Source of the DNA: Tetrapyrgos nigripes
Lineage: Eukaryota > Basidiomycota > Agaricomycetes > Agaricales > Campanellaceae
DNA: 64,000 bases
Direction: 5' to 3'
NCBI GenBank assembly: GCA_013368315.1
Contig: JAACJM010000266.1
Coordinates: 1-64,000 of the forward strand
This document shows, one piece after another, positions 47,673 through 59,270 of this stretch. Made by a program: the position numbers and the translations under genes. Below the pieces are notes generated by a model, which searched no databases, was not told the origin of the DNA, and saw nothing but the letters and a program-made list of their open reading frames with translations. Every line of letters starts with the position of its first letter. Position 1 is the stretch's first letter.

Positions 47673-48097
47673 GTTGGGATGTAGTTATCATCCTTCTCAT
47701 TGTCTCAATTACTTACTTGTCACCAGACTCACTATATGTATTCATCTCAAAGTCAAGTCTAACGACGAAGCTCACTGCAATTGGGATTGCGAGGATATAC
47801 GTTTCATAATGCTATTTCGCATACATACGTACACGACAAGTGAATGAGGGTGTATGTACATGAATGATCACGAATCCAACCGAGTCCCAAAGCAAGAATA
47901 GTACCATGCAGAATGCAAAAAAACACTTCCTCGGTACTGACTATGCTATGTAAATAGCGTGAAAGCGAAAGGCGAAGATATGCAAGTAAAACAGAGCAGC
48001 ACATAAGTAAAAGTGAAGATAGGAGATGGATGGGGGGATGTGGGTGATATGTGTGATAAGTAATGGTAAGATAACACTAGAGCATCCGACACAACTC
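47673..48097. other. Convergent intergenic region
   Basis: 3' ends of the ABM gene and the BCS1-like gene meet here. Nothing else is recognised. Confidence 0.5.
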
Positions 48098-49060
48098 TCA
48101 CAACTCTCTTCCTCCAAAACTCATCAAGACTCTGGTCAGCAACAGAACATAGCCATTGATCATGGTATATACGAGTGGGCCAGTCAAATCTCTGTACTCC
48201 TGTCGACGTCTCATGACAGCACGCTCATGATGAGCGAGCTGAGAGTTGAAGATAGGAGATGTAGAGGCTGAAGATGGGTCCAGATGAGGAAGAATATTGT
48301 TTGGAGCAGGGGTTGGAAGGATATAGGAAGGAGGGTCAGAGGATGCGGCTATATGGCGACCAGGTGACTCTGACGACGAAGGCTGGTCACTAGGCGGGGA
48401 GGGAGATGATGCAGATAGTGGAAGTGAAAGTAGTGGGGAGGTTGTATCGGGGGAAGGTGATGCAGAAGAGACACAGTCTGATGGCGGGGAGAGAACCGGT
48501 GAAATGATTACAGGTGGAGAAGCACTGCGCGAAGAGTATCCTTTGACTTCGGTATGAGAAGGGAACGATAGAGGAGAAATGGACAAATTGGGCTCAGACA
48601 AAGGAAAGCATGATGATGCTTGGGGGTCGAGAAGTTTACGTGTAGGTGGTATAGTAGGCGTAGTATGTGGAACCGGGTTAACAATGTCCGAAACAGAAGG
48701 AGAGACAGGAATAGACGTAGACGTAGACGTAGACGAAGTGAGCAGAGGAGGAGAGCTAGACGTATCCGGAGCCGGAGCAAAAAGAGACGGTAAAGGTTGT
48801 GAGAAACTCGAAATCGTTCTTGGACTAGTATCGTCTGTGAGAAGCATATCGTCGTCACTATCCCTCACCTTTGTACGCTCACGCTCGCTGTCGTGTACCC
48901 CATCCATACTCTGCACAAAGTCAACAGCCTCATTGACCAGTTGGTTGAAGCTGTCTAGTGGACTAGTCACAGACAGGCCCAAGTCTGAATCACTTTCAAC
49001 TTCATACCCTTGCACTACCCCCGCCTCTCCTTCATGAGTCAACCCCTTCTCATGCACGAG
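48098..49060 (-). other. In-frame 3' extension of the BCS1-like frame beyond a UGA
   Basis: Directly after the TGA at 49061-49063 the same reading frame stays open for 320 codons (LVHEKGLTHEGEAG...), ending at 48098-48100. The extension is acidic, then Ser/Pro-rich, and ends with a hydrophobic stretch (PLVYTMINGYVLLLTRVLM). No ATG occurs in the first ~50 codons, so it is not an obvious separate gene. It could be a readthrough extension, a C-terminus cut off by a nonsense mutation, or a separate gene starting at an internal ATG. Confidence 0.5.
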
Positions 49061-52000
49061 TCAATTCCACCCTCCAAGATCGCTCGGGGTTCCCCATCCA
49101 GGAGGAGCCTGCCATATAGTGAGAGGTGGTGAAGGTGGTGAAGGCGGTAAGGGAAGTCCTCGACCTGTAGGTGGTGGTATATTCTCTGCCTCACTATCAG
49201 AATCAGAATCAGAAGACGACTCGGAATCTGATTCAGAGTCATCTTGAGAGTCTAGAGGAGGAGGAACGACAGGTACAGGCTCAGTAGACAATGGTAGATC
49301 GGCCTCTACTGTCGTTGTCGTCATGATGACGACTTCCGTTATTGAAGGATCAGGAGTTTTCTGCTCTTCTGGGACTGTCGTGCTTGGATTGAGAGATGTC
49401 CCGTCTTGCACAACAGGTAAAGGTGACACCTGCTGACACCTTTCTCTTTCTCTTTCCTTCTCCTTCTCTTCCTTCTCCTTCCTCGCTTTCTCTTTCTGCT
49501 TCTTTTCCTTCTCCTTCTTCTCCTTCTCCTTCGCTTTACCCTCCCTCTTCTTCTTCTCTTCCCTCTCCTTCTCAACCCACTCCTTAACACCCTCAGCGGC
49601 CTCCCAAGGCCTCGTCTTATTCCTCAACAAATACCCCTGCAGAGCCGCAACACTAAACTCCTCCTCTGGAATCCCATCTGCAAACTTTTTCGCAAGCATA
49701 CTCAGCGTCTGAGCGGATAGGGGTTTCGCACTATGACCGGGTTGTTTGGCAGAGTCTTTGGATGAGGAAGAGTTGGCGTCATTGGAAGAGGGAGGGAGAT
49801 ATGCTTGGTTCGTTGAGCCGAATTCCTTGCGTTTGGGTTTGCCGGTTCGTGTGCGTGAACCTGATCGTCCTCTCGTTGCTGACGCTTCTTCTTCAGTGGC
49901 TGCTGGTACACCGGTTACTAATGACGTAGTCGACGAGATGAGGGTGGAGGTGCCGTTCCAGAGGGTTGAGGATACAGAGGACACACCCGAAGACGCTGCT
50001 AGAGAGGACACAGTGGTCGAGACGGACGAGAGCGTGGGCAAAGAAGAAGAAAACGACGACAACGCTCCAAAAGACGTAGAATTCCTCCAAGAACCCTTTG
50101 GCTCATTCTTCACTGTCGCTGCATCCAGAGACTTGTGCTCCTTCTTCGCCATAGCGATGAGTGAAGTTGACGATTTTGGTGGACCATGGAAGGTTTCTGG
50201 AATTGGAGATGCACTGGAACGGCTTGGAGCAGGGCTTTGACTGGAGACGGAACTGGGAACGGAGGACAGGGAGGAGATGGGTATGGGACTTCCAAGGTTG
50301 AGACCGAGACTCTCAAACTCGGCCAGTTCTTGCTCTGAGAGCTCGATCTCTGGTGGTGGAGGAGGGATGGCCATGGGTATACCATCCATGCCTACCGACA
50401 TACCCATATTCATCGGCATAGGATGAGGACTACCCTTCAAGCTCATAGGATCTGCGTCTTCCTGATCCTCGTCACTCGTCGTCGAGCCGCCCTTGGTAGA
50501 ACGCGACATGGAAGGAGTAATGGAAACCGAGCTTGAAGGTGTCCTGGAATGAGATGCGCGTTCAACAGCGGTGGAGCCCGTAGACGAGTAACGGGTACGA
50601 GGAACGTCATCGTCCGATTCGGACTCTAGATCTTCATCATCATCTCTATGCCTCTTTGCCTTTTCCTTCAGCTCATCCTCCTCACAAGGGAAGAAGTTCC
50701 GGAATAGTGCCTCGGCTTGCCATTTGCTAGCATTCTTAAAATCTATCCAGACATCCATACGACCGGGACGAGATAGAGCGGGGTCTAGATGGTCCAGGTG
50801 ATTTGTTGTCCTAAGAATGAGAAGCTCGTCAATATATTCTATAGGGGCGACACTAACACTCACGCAAACAAAATCCTTCCTTCAGCAGCTGCCACTCCAT
50901 CCAACGCATTCAATAACCCACTCAAACTCAGCGTGTTGCAGTCGCCCATCTGGTCACCATTCCCAGAGTTGCCATGCAGCCCACGTCTCCTATGTCTTCC
51001 ACTCCCACTACCACCTGACCCGGAGCCCGACCCCGAACCGGTACCGTTATTATTGTTGTTAGACTCTTTCGAATCCTTCTCTTTGCTGTTCTTCTCATCC
51101 TCCCCTCTAGCCCCTACACTCCTCGTAAAAGCCGCATCTAAGTCTTCTAATAGAACGATACACCTCTTTGGCACCCTACCCATCAAGGTATTGAGTGTCG
51201 CGTCGCTTATCCAGGAGCTGGATAAGGACACGACGTAGATGTCGAGCATGAGTTCGCCAGCAATGGCATGGATCAGAGAGGACTTGCCCGATCCAGGGAC
51301 ACCATGTAAAAGGTACCCACGCCTAAAGGGAATTCCACGATCTGCGTACCACTGCCCAGGTTTAAGGTGATGCTATGAGTAACCTCTATTAATAAGAAAC
51401 TGGCAATGTACATACCTTTTCACTCCCTAGGAAATCTTTGGTATCATTTAGAAGCATCTCCTTGACACCTGGATTGAGAACGATAGAATTCATGGGACGT
51501 TTGTGTCTGGAATCTGTCCATCGCCAAGAACCATATTGGTCCGCGAAATATATCTGTATTCGGTGGATTGCCTCGGCTTCATACTCGCGCTTAGCTTGCA
51601 GTACGAGCTGTTTAAGGATAGAGTTATTGCGTGCAACGACACTGAGTGGTGCAAACGTGTTAGTGACATCCAAATGTGCGCATATATGCGTATATATGCG
51701 CGCATATACTCACCTAATAGTCAAAACTTCGCAACCACTTCCATCAGTCTTCCTACTTCTCCGGACACGGAGCCAATGTCCTCTGTAGTATATAGTATGT
51801 GTGGTGTCAAATGTAGGCTGGAACACCACTCGGGTCTTGGCACGTCCCGGTGCGTCGCCTTCGTCAAAGATGGCGCCGCTAAAGTCTTCATCGTCTTCGT
51901 CTCCAAAAGAATTGTCAGCAATTCTGGAGAAGCCGGGCGTGGTTGACCGGGTCGTGGTTTCAAACTCCCTCGATCGCTGCCATTCGGGACGGCGAGAAAG

Positions 52001-52329
52001 CCAGAGCATAAGCCAGTCATATGGGTAATCCTCTTCTGAGAAATGAGCAGTAAGGAAGAATGCTGGTGCAGAGTCGTGTCAGCAAGGCAACTGGAAGACA
52101 GAGTCATGGGTTTACTGACAATTCACAAAGTGAGACCTGTGATTTGACGCCACTGGTGAGCGAGCGATTCGGTAAGACAACGAGTAGAAGGTACACACCA
52201 GGCAGTACTAGACATTCTTCTAGCGGTCTCTACGGTTCCTCCGATGACAACGAGCTTCATGCCGTCAATGACCGACGAGCCGCCTGCGCCTGCGACGAGG
52301 GGTTGCATGAGAGATTTGAGAGCGTCCAT
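49061..52329 (-). CDS. BCS1-like AAA ATPase
   Basis: AAA protein related to mitochondrial Bcs1, the chaperone that translocates the Rieske protein into complex III. The start is ATG 52329 (MDALKSLMQPLVAGAGG). The N-terminal BCS1_N region spans about 52100-51500 (YPYDWLMLWLSRRPEWQRSR, IYYRGHWLRVRRSRK, SWRWTDSRHKRP). The AAA core follows: WYADRGIPFRRGYLLHGVPG, Walker A GVPGSGKSS near 51285-51305, Walker B CIVLLEDLDAAF near 51150, sensor TTNHLDHLDPALSRPGRMDV near 50750. A Gly/Ser/Asn insert (51000-51110) interrupts the core after Walker B. The C-terminal ~550 residues are unusual for BCS1: disordered Ser-rich sequence, a Lys/Glu-rich helix at 49440-49590, and an acidic tail ending GGWN. Such long-tailed BCS1-like proteins are expanded in mushrooms, and many are not proven mitochondrial. 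Confidence 0.85.
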
Positions 52330-55300
52330 GGTGAGCTGGACGGTGCTGGTATAGCGGTGCTGGTGGACACAGATTGGCGAAGAGTAAGGAAAGAGACGGG
52401 GAGAGCAGCTTTAACACTGGTAGTGATGGAAGTAGGAAGGAAAGAGACGGTCAGAGTCAGTGTGACTGTGAGCTGTTGCACTGCGGGAACGCGTCAGCCA
52501 TATCGGTTCCTTTAAACACGTGCCCAATTAATCCATCCCTCTCCTCCACCCCGCCCCTGCATCCGTCCCATTTACCAATATTTCCGGTCCTTTTCGATTC
52601 AGAACATCCATGGACCATGAACGACTACCCCCATGGCAAAAGACGCCACCAAATCACTTCTCCGCCACTCTACACGCGCCTTCCCGCCCGTCAACGCACC
52701 TCCAGTCATTCCATTTCCTTGGAGCACATCTGTGAAACCACCCGCACATATGCGTTTTCCTCATGTTCTTGCTCTGCATCTTGGCCCTACACCCACCTCC
52801 AAATATCTTTGTTTGGACGTATAACCTAGAAGCGCTGCCTTACTCTATTGCTGTGACACCCGTGTCCATGCTCGCTTGCTGTCAGCTTCAAGTCGCACGC
52901 CTCCGGTCCTCCACCATTTTCGCTAACACCGACCGTATAGGATCTACTCCAATCTATATATCTCGCTGGCAGTCCAGGTCACTGGATGACAGACACTCAT
53001 GGTCCCAAACTCTAATTTCTCTGCCACAATCTTATTCCTCAACACCTCCAAAGCCAAGAACACTTGCATATGTGATGAACCGGGGTCCACAGCACTAATC
53101 TCCGTCTGGTATACTCTCCGAACAGCCACACTTGTCATCAACGCATCGATCCCTCTACCGCTATGCGAGCACCGGCCCAGATCACTTCCGCATCATCCAA
53201 TCTGAGTCTCATTCTGACATCTAAACGAACGTGCGATTCTGAGCCGTCTCGGCACATCCGGGATTATTCCGTCCGTCACTGGTCAAAAATGGTTCCAAGT
53301 TCCCGATTTCGACATAACTTCCAGCCACCCGTTTCAAGTTCGGGAGCCTTTAACCTCCACCTTCATATATGCGCCTCCTAATAGTCGTAGTCTTCAAATT
53401 TCGCCATTCATGTATGCGTGTATACTAATGGTTTCTCAGTAAGCCGACCAAACCCGTCATCACCACCTTCATATGTCCGCCTACGTACTAATTGGTCCCC
53501 AATAAGCATGCTGCATAACCCGAATGGCCCGTAGGCACCACAAACTTCATATATGCGCCTACTCATACTAATGGTGTTGATGGGGCGTTCGGCTTCAATG
53601 AGAAACTACCACCACCATCACAAGCTACCACAGTAACCACACCACTCTACCACCACCGCCAACACCACATTAATTCGCAATTCTGTGTTTTGTGGTGGGT
53701 CGAGGCTCAAGGTCTCATCAAGGGGCGTCACTCTCTCAAGTCTCAGGATCTCATGCTTTCAAGGATGAAACCTACCCTACTAAACTACTTGTCACTTACG
53801 CTTCAAGTTCCTTTCAAAAGCGCTATCGACGTAAAAGACCTTTTTGAACCAAATCTCTGGCGTCTTCTGGCGTCATGACACTAGACTGCGTCAGTGACTC
53901 GGATTCGAGGGCCTGAGTTGCAACTCAGTTATGGCATGTAAAACTTCCGCATGTCGGACCCGTGACGAAGTTGCAACCCGATCATGAAGTTCCAGGAAGT
54001 TCCTTTACCTTCGTTGCTTCCAGACAAGGCCGAAAAGAGGTTCTATCGACTTATCGATACAATGATAGCAAATCTTCAAGAGTTAAGTTTCCTCAAGGCT
54101 CAAGACACGAGCAACTGCGCTTCTGATCAACTTGGAGGACCCACTAGCCCTAGCCTTAGAGCACTGCTTAATCATTAGTAGGGGAATTGTAGACTAGAAG
54201 ACATCGTAACTGGACTCTGTCATCGGCAAACAGTTCGTTAACACGCCTACTAGCACCTACTACTTCAGCCTGAGCTAAAGGTGCTGCTAGTATCATACAC
54301 AGGACAACGGAAACATCATAGTAAGCCGTGATCCCCGCGCCTTCGTCGCGCCTTCTCCTCGAGGAGCTCGGAGGAAGGATCAACATACCACATACCAATG
54401 TACAAGTGGAGACGAACCCCAAGCTCCGAATTCTTATCTAGCATCTACTCAATAATATCCATCGCAAATCAACGCAAGAAGTATCTGAATCAAATCGATA
54501 AAGTACACGCGCGAATCGTTCGATGAAGCCACTACTTCAAACTAAAGATTAGAAGCTGCCTTTTGAGTGAGTCTCAGGCCTAAAGGCTTGCCTCATCCTC
54601 ATGACCATATCACTCATATCAGTGTCACTCGCTGTTCTGTTCACCAAATCATCATCTTGAGACTTGCGTATACTGATGGTGTTCTATGATGCACATGTTC
54701 TCGATCGAGTCTATGTCGGCGCTTCAAATTGTACCATGCCACGTTTGCGTCGCTGAGTTTTCTCTCTGAGTTTTGAAGATCTGAGTCTTGCCGGGTTACA
54801 GCGACATTACAGGTTTCAGGGGCGGACTGGAAGATCTCTCTGTATAGCGCGTTAGTAGTCTCTACTCGTGTAAGGTCAGGCACGTTGCAAGATAATGAAC
54901 GTCGGAAAGAAGATTCAAATTTCTTCGTATTCTTTAGGAGTGCATTGTAGGGCCCATCAGTAAGTGTATTGCAAGTCTTTCTATCTTCTATTAACTCAGT
55001 GGAAGACCGAAGAGAAGGAGAAGTAGGGTTTTGTTATATGGGCTGGAAATTCAGTCATGGACGGGCCCTGGGCCCCTTCCACCCCAACCAATCAAGGTGT
55101 ACCACATACTCGCGCATATATACATCACCATGATTCATCTATGATCTCAGAAAACATCCAAAAATACATCCCCTGAGCGGAAGTGCGCAGCCCTGAGTAT
55201 TAATGAATCCGAACGGCAAATCGACTCGCTAAAAACGTTTTGCCGGAGGAGAGGCTTGAAGGACCTGTCAACTGTAGGAGGAGGAATCTGTCTGTCTATC

Positions 55301-56446
55301 TTAGGAGACTCAACTTACCGAGCTAGATCTTCAGTGCTCCTGTTACGTTTGATATTTGAAGCTGAAGCTGAAGACCAAAAGAAAATGATACTACGATGCA
55401 ACAGGCCGCACGCCAGCTACATAGGGCTGGATACATATTCTTAGCACTACCCCTTGATGTGGACGTAGCAAGGTACCTTGGATGTCACTTCGTCTGGAAA
55501 ACATTTTAAACGCTTCGTATTACATGTATGTGTGCATACTCTATGCTTTGACAAGCAGATTTTTTAAGGATGCGGGTGCCAAATGCTTCGGTATGTCTTC
55601 TAGTGCTCTCCAGACTGCTACCGGCACCACGACTCCAGTGCACCACTGTGAGATGATCTAAGACTGTCGAAGGACCAAGGCGGATCCATACCAATATGCG
55701 ACGCCATTATTCTTGGAAGTTCTCATCTCGGACCCGAGAAAGAATCGTCAGCAATCAAGGCATATGGCAGTAGCATAGATCGGGACAGCTTGAACTTCTT
55801 GAATGGAGTTCCTCCAGTCCGACGGGCTTGCCTTGGAGCTCACAGCAAATCGGACAGCCTCGGACCTCTCACACCGTATCCAGACCGTTCCCAGCTGATC
55901 AACTTGACTCAAATATCGTCCAATCGTTGAAGATGGAGAGGAAATCTTTTCACACGCGTAACATGCAAGAAGGTTTTACGTCACTGCCTTCTTCCTTGCT
56001 TCTTCCTCCGAGAATATCAATTGTGGCAAAACATAATCATAATGGAGTCTCAGTCACCCATGTACAAGTACAATGGACTGAGTCTTCTCGAGGCCTGCGG
56101 AGCGTATGGGTAGATCATACACAGAATAGAATACACGCCTGGACCGAAGAAAGAATGTCTGTTCGCCCCTTCAATGATGATCATGAATGCTATCAAAACC
56201 AAAAATTCTCGATGCCACTGGCTGACTGGTAGAAGGGCCCTCAATCAAGGCTTCGAACGAAGGCTTTTCTAACTCTAGGCACGTCGAGAGGGTGCATCAG
56301 AGGGATAGAGAGATAGATAGGTAGATAAAAATTGCAGAGTATTAATACAGCGTGAAGCGTTTAGCGATGATCGTGGGCAGCAGACGTTTTCAAGGAAGTA
56401 AGTATATGGTCGTGAGTGGTAGTTCTGAGGTTATACTAGTAGCCGT
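52330..56446. other. Gene-poor stretch with degenerate repeats
   Basis: No complete gene was supported. The plus-strand frame at 52633 (MAKDATKSLLRHSTRAFPP...) and the minus-strand frame at 53141 look partly protein-like but do not extend through credible exons. Around 53365-53580 a motif of the form ttcatat(at)gcgcctac..actaatgg recurs three to four times at intervals of about 60-90 bases. Open frames up to 134 codons (55828-56232) have no recognisable motif. Confidence 0.4.
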
Positions 56447-56884
56447 TCAATGCATGTACAAGCATTCTGCTGGTATCTGAGAACGCCTAGCAGGAGGCTT
56501 TAACGAAGCCTTGAACTGGAGGGAGAAGGAGCAAGCCACAGCGAAGAAAGATTAGATTGTTAGCCTTTGGCGAGGTGAGAAGAGAAGCGAGCCATGACGC
56601 ACCTTTTCCAGCCTACTGGGCGAGCTCTTCCCTAATGGTTGCGTTTGAGAGTTTGATGATTTGGGGTCCTAGGTCACGGCGACATGTTCAGCATAACATG
56701 TGGAGCGAAAAGTACAGAAAGCCTCACTGCACTACGAGTTAGCCTAGGATGAGGGAAAAGACTGCCTATGCTATGGCCACTCTGTATAAGAATGATGAGG
56801 AAAAGGACTCGAGACAAACGATGAGGTATGTACCTTGTTAGACGTCGAAGAAGACAACGTTGACACGGATTCAGCGTATGGCAT
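56447..56884 (-). CDS. Small hypothetical protein, 61 aa, three exons
   Basis: Exons 56884-56834, 56668-56603 and 56515-56447 join in phase 0 through GT-AG introns of 165 and 87 bases. The product starts MPYAESVSTLSSSTSNK, continues with a Ser/Gln/Lys-rich middle and ends FKASLKPPARR...LYMH. It is basic and low in complexity, with no signal peptide or membrane segment. I do not recognise a family. All three exons are too short to be convincing alone; the support is consistent phase and splice sites. Confidence 0.4.
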
Positions 56885-59270
56885 GGTGAGGTCGTTGATT
56901 GGGTTGGGCAGCAAACTCGACTGAGCGCAATATGAGCGTGGAAGTGAAAACACGATCTGAAGGCTTTTTAACTTCCGTGAGTACTCCGACTCAGCTTTTA
57001 GAAGTTTCCAGGCTTATTGGTCGTCGGAAGAACCCACCGCCGAAAAAATCCGACGTCCAGTCTTTTACTCGAACCCAAGGGAAAGAAGAGCTGTAAAAGT
57101 AAGGTACCTTTATTCGCAAAAGGTTCAGGAAGATCGTTTTATCACGGCTTTCGTCAAAGGCATGTGCTTCATTGACCAATTGGGGTTCCTTTGGTGGTTA
57201 AAACGGATTAGCGGATTCGAAGCAATCAAAAAGTAACGAAGTCGAGTAGTTTGGGCGGGTCATGACTTGCATATGATGTACGCAGCGACAACTGTGAAAT
57301 CCGAGGAGCTGGTACGCACGCATACAACCGACGGCCGAAAAGCGAAAATCTCTCTATTGCAAAATGAAACAGCAATCACCGTAAGTCGTCTTCGATAAGA
57401 ATGTGCTTGGCCCCTCGGTATATCATTCACACGTTATGTATACTAGGATTGTTCCATTGTTCTTTGATGTTCGGGGAGACCAGAGCTGGAGCTGATAGGC
57501 TGATTCTTCGACCGAGGGGCACCTTTGGTTTCGGTTGATCTCGGACTGGATCCAATGGGCTAATAGCGCCTACAAATTTGACAGAGGCACCTTGTAGAAT
57601 AGAAGACAAGACTCGGACATATGGATCCGAATGCTTCCACCAATTATTACAAGCTGTGCAGATTCAGAGTCTATTTGGCGTACTACTTTCCAGATAGCTC
57701 TTGCAACGGGGAATATCACAATCTCCGCAAGTGAAATTGCAGTGAAGACAGAGGTATCTTCGGAGCGTCGAGGACTGCAGAACTAGCCGGTGAGGCAATG
57801 CTGAGCCCAATGACGCAGAGATTTTCTGACCGAGTGCTAAAGTGAGTCTCTACTGCCTCCGTGCATTGTAGGATGACATGACAGATGTCATTAGTTCGTC
57901 GTCAAAAAGTTCCCACTCGGGCCCCGTCCTCCATTTTGGGCGGGGTCGCGTCTCGGCTAAACATTTGCATGAGCGAGTGAAGAGCTGCCTAACCCCATTC
58001 CGGATGGACCGAGTCCAGCAAACGATTAGATGTGATTAAGGACTCATCTTATCTTAAGTGCCTTCCGGCTAACTGTGATTCAGATGCTTGTTGAAATCAA
58101 ATTTGCTCGTTGGGCAGCAATCGCCAGACATAGTAGAGTGGTAGGAGAACTCCGCGCCTCAAAAAAGCGATACTAATGATTGATGTCTTCACCTCTTTTC
58201 GTGGTCGGCAACTACAGACTCATGACATGAGAGAGAAGAAAGAAAATGCCGCCCGGCGTTTTGCTGGCGTTAAAGTGTGGCTTGTGTGAAAGTCTGACGT
58301 AGCTGCTTCGGTTGGAAAGAGCCGACGACCGAAATGCTCCGAACGCAACTTACATCTTGACCTCCACCGTACGGTTGTCGCGAAAGCTGTCATCTCTCCA
58401 GCTCTAGGGTTTCTCTCAATTCACTACTTTGTGGATATTCTCCTTGACAAGAGCCTGCTATGACGACACTGATCCAGAATCTCGATGCCAACATGGCGAA
58501 TGCAACAAATGGAAACGTTCTTACATTTTTTCCACTTAAGTATGTGGGCTGTCTTCTATGCCATACATCTTGATGCTTAAACCTGGACTCTTGATCTTCA
58601 TTTCTCAACAACACCGCTTCATTTCATGGAAAAACTTGCCTGGTAGCGTGTTGAAGAAAACGAGAATAGACATCTCTCGTTCAGACTGTAGTTTCCCGCT
58701 CCACTGACTCTGTCTTCTCCAGCATGCAGATGACGTTGTTTTTAACCCACTGATTGGCCTTTCGCTTGCTTTTTTCCCCTCGCGTATTTTTTTTTGGAAC
58801 AAGAAGCCTCGATGCTAAATATACATCAAAGTATCTCTCATACTTTTCTTAGCAACCAACAAGCCTCGCTGGTCAAAGCGATCTATTTTTCGCGTTGTAT
58901 GCATCCTCCTCTTGTTTCGCCCAATTCACCATGGACTATTATGTCTCACGAATATCTTCACTAAAGCACATTGTGCGACAGCCCCTCTGCTTTGGGTCCA
59001 ATCCAAACCCTTCACTTATTGACGTCGTTCACGCCATCGAGTGTTGACGCAGTTTTCGTTCTCTCATATCGCTATAGAACCCGCCTTGACATCGGGCAAA
59101 ATGCCTCATACCCAAGCACCCATTGGTCGTCCCTAGTTTCAAGCTCTCGGCTCCGTGTGTAACTAGCTTTTTGCTCGCCAAATCCATCCATAATCCATTA
59201 ATGTATTGAGGAGGAAGAGTACAAAAGCTCTATGATGCAGGAGTGTTGGATCCTCAAGTGCTCAGGCATC
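56885..59270. other. Intergenic stretch upstream of the laccase-like gene, no gene seen
   Basis: Open frames are 74 codons or fewer with no recognisable motif. The last few hundred bases presumably hold the promoter of the oxidase, but I see no convincing TATA box. Confidence 0.5.

Noticed and set aside
48579..49037. 152-codon plus-strand frame
   Set aside because: Antisense to the in-frame extension of the BCS1-like gene. Asp/Val repeats mirror the Ser/Thr repeats on the other strand.
52944..53141. Minus-strand 65-codon frame that looks protein-like
   Set aside because: Stops lie on both sides, no splice sites extend it, and no family was recognised. It may be a gene relic.
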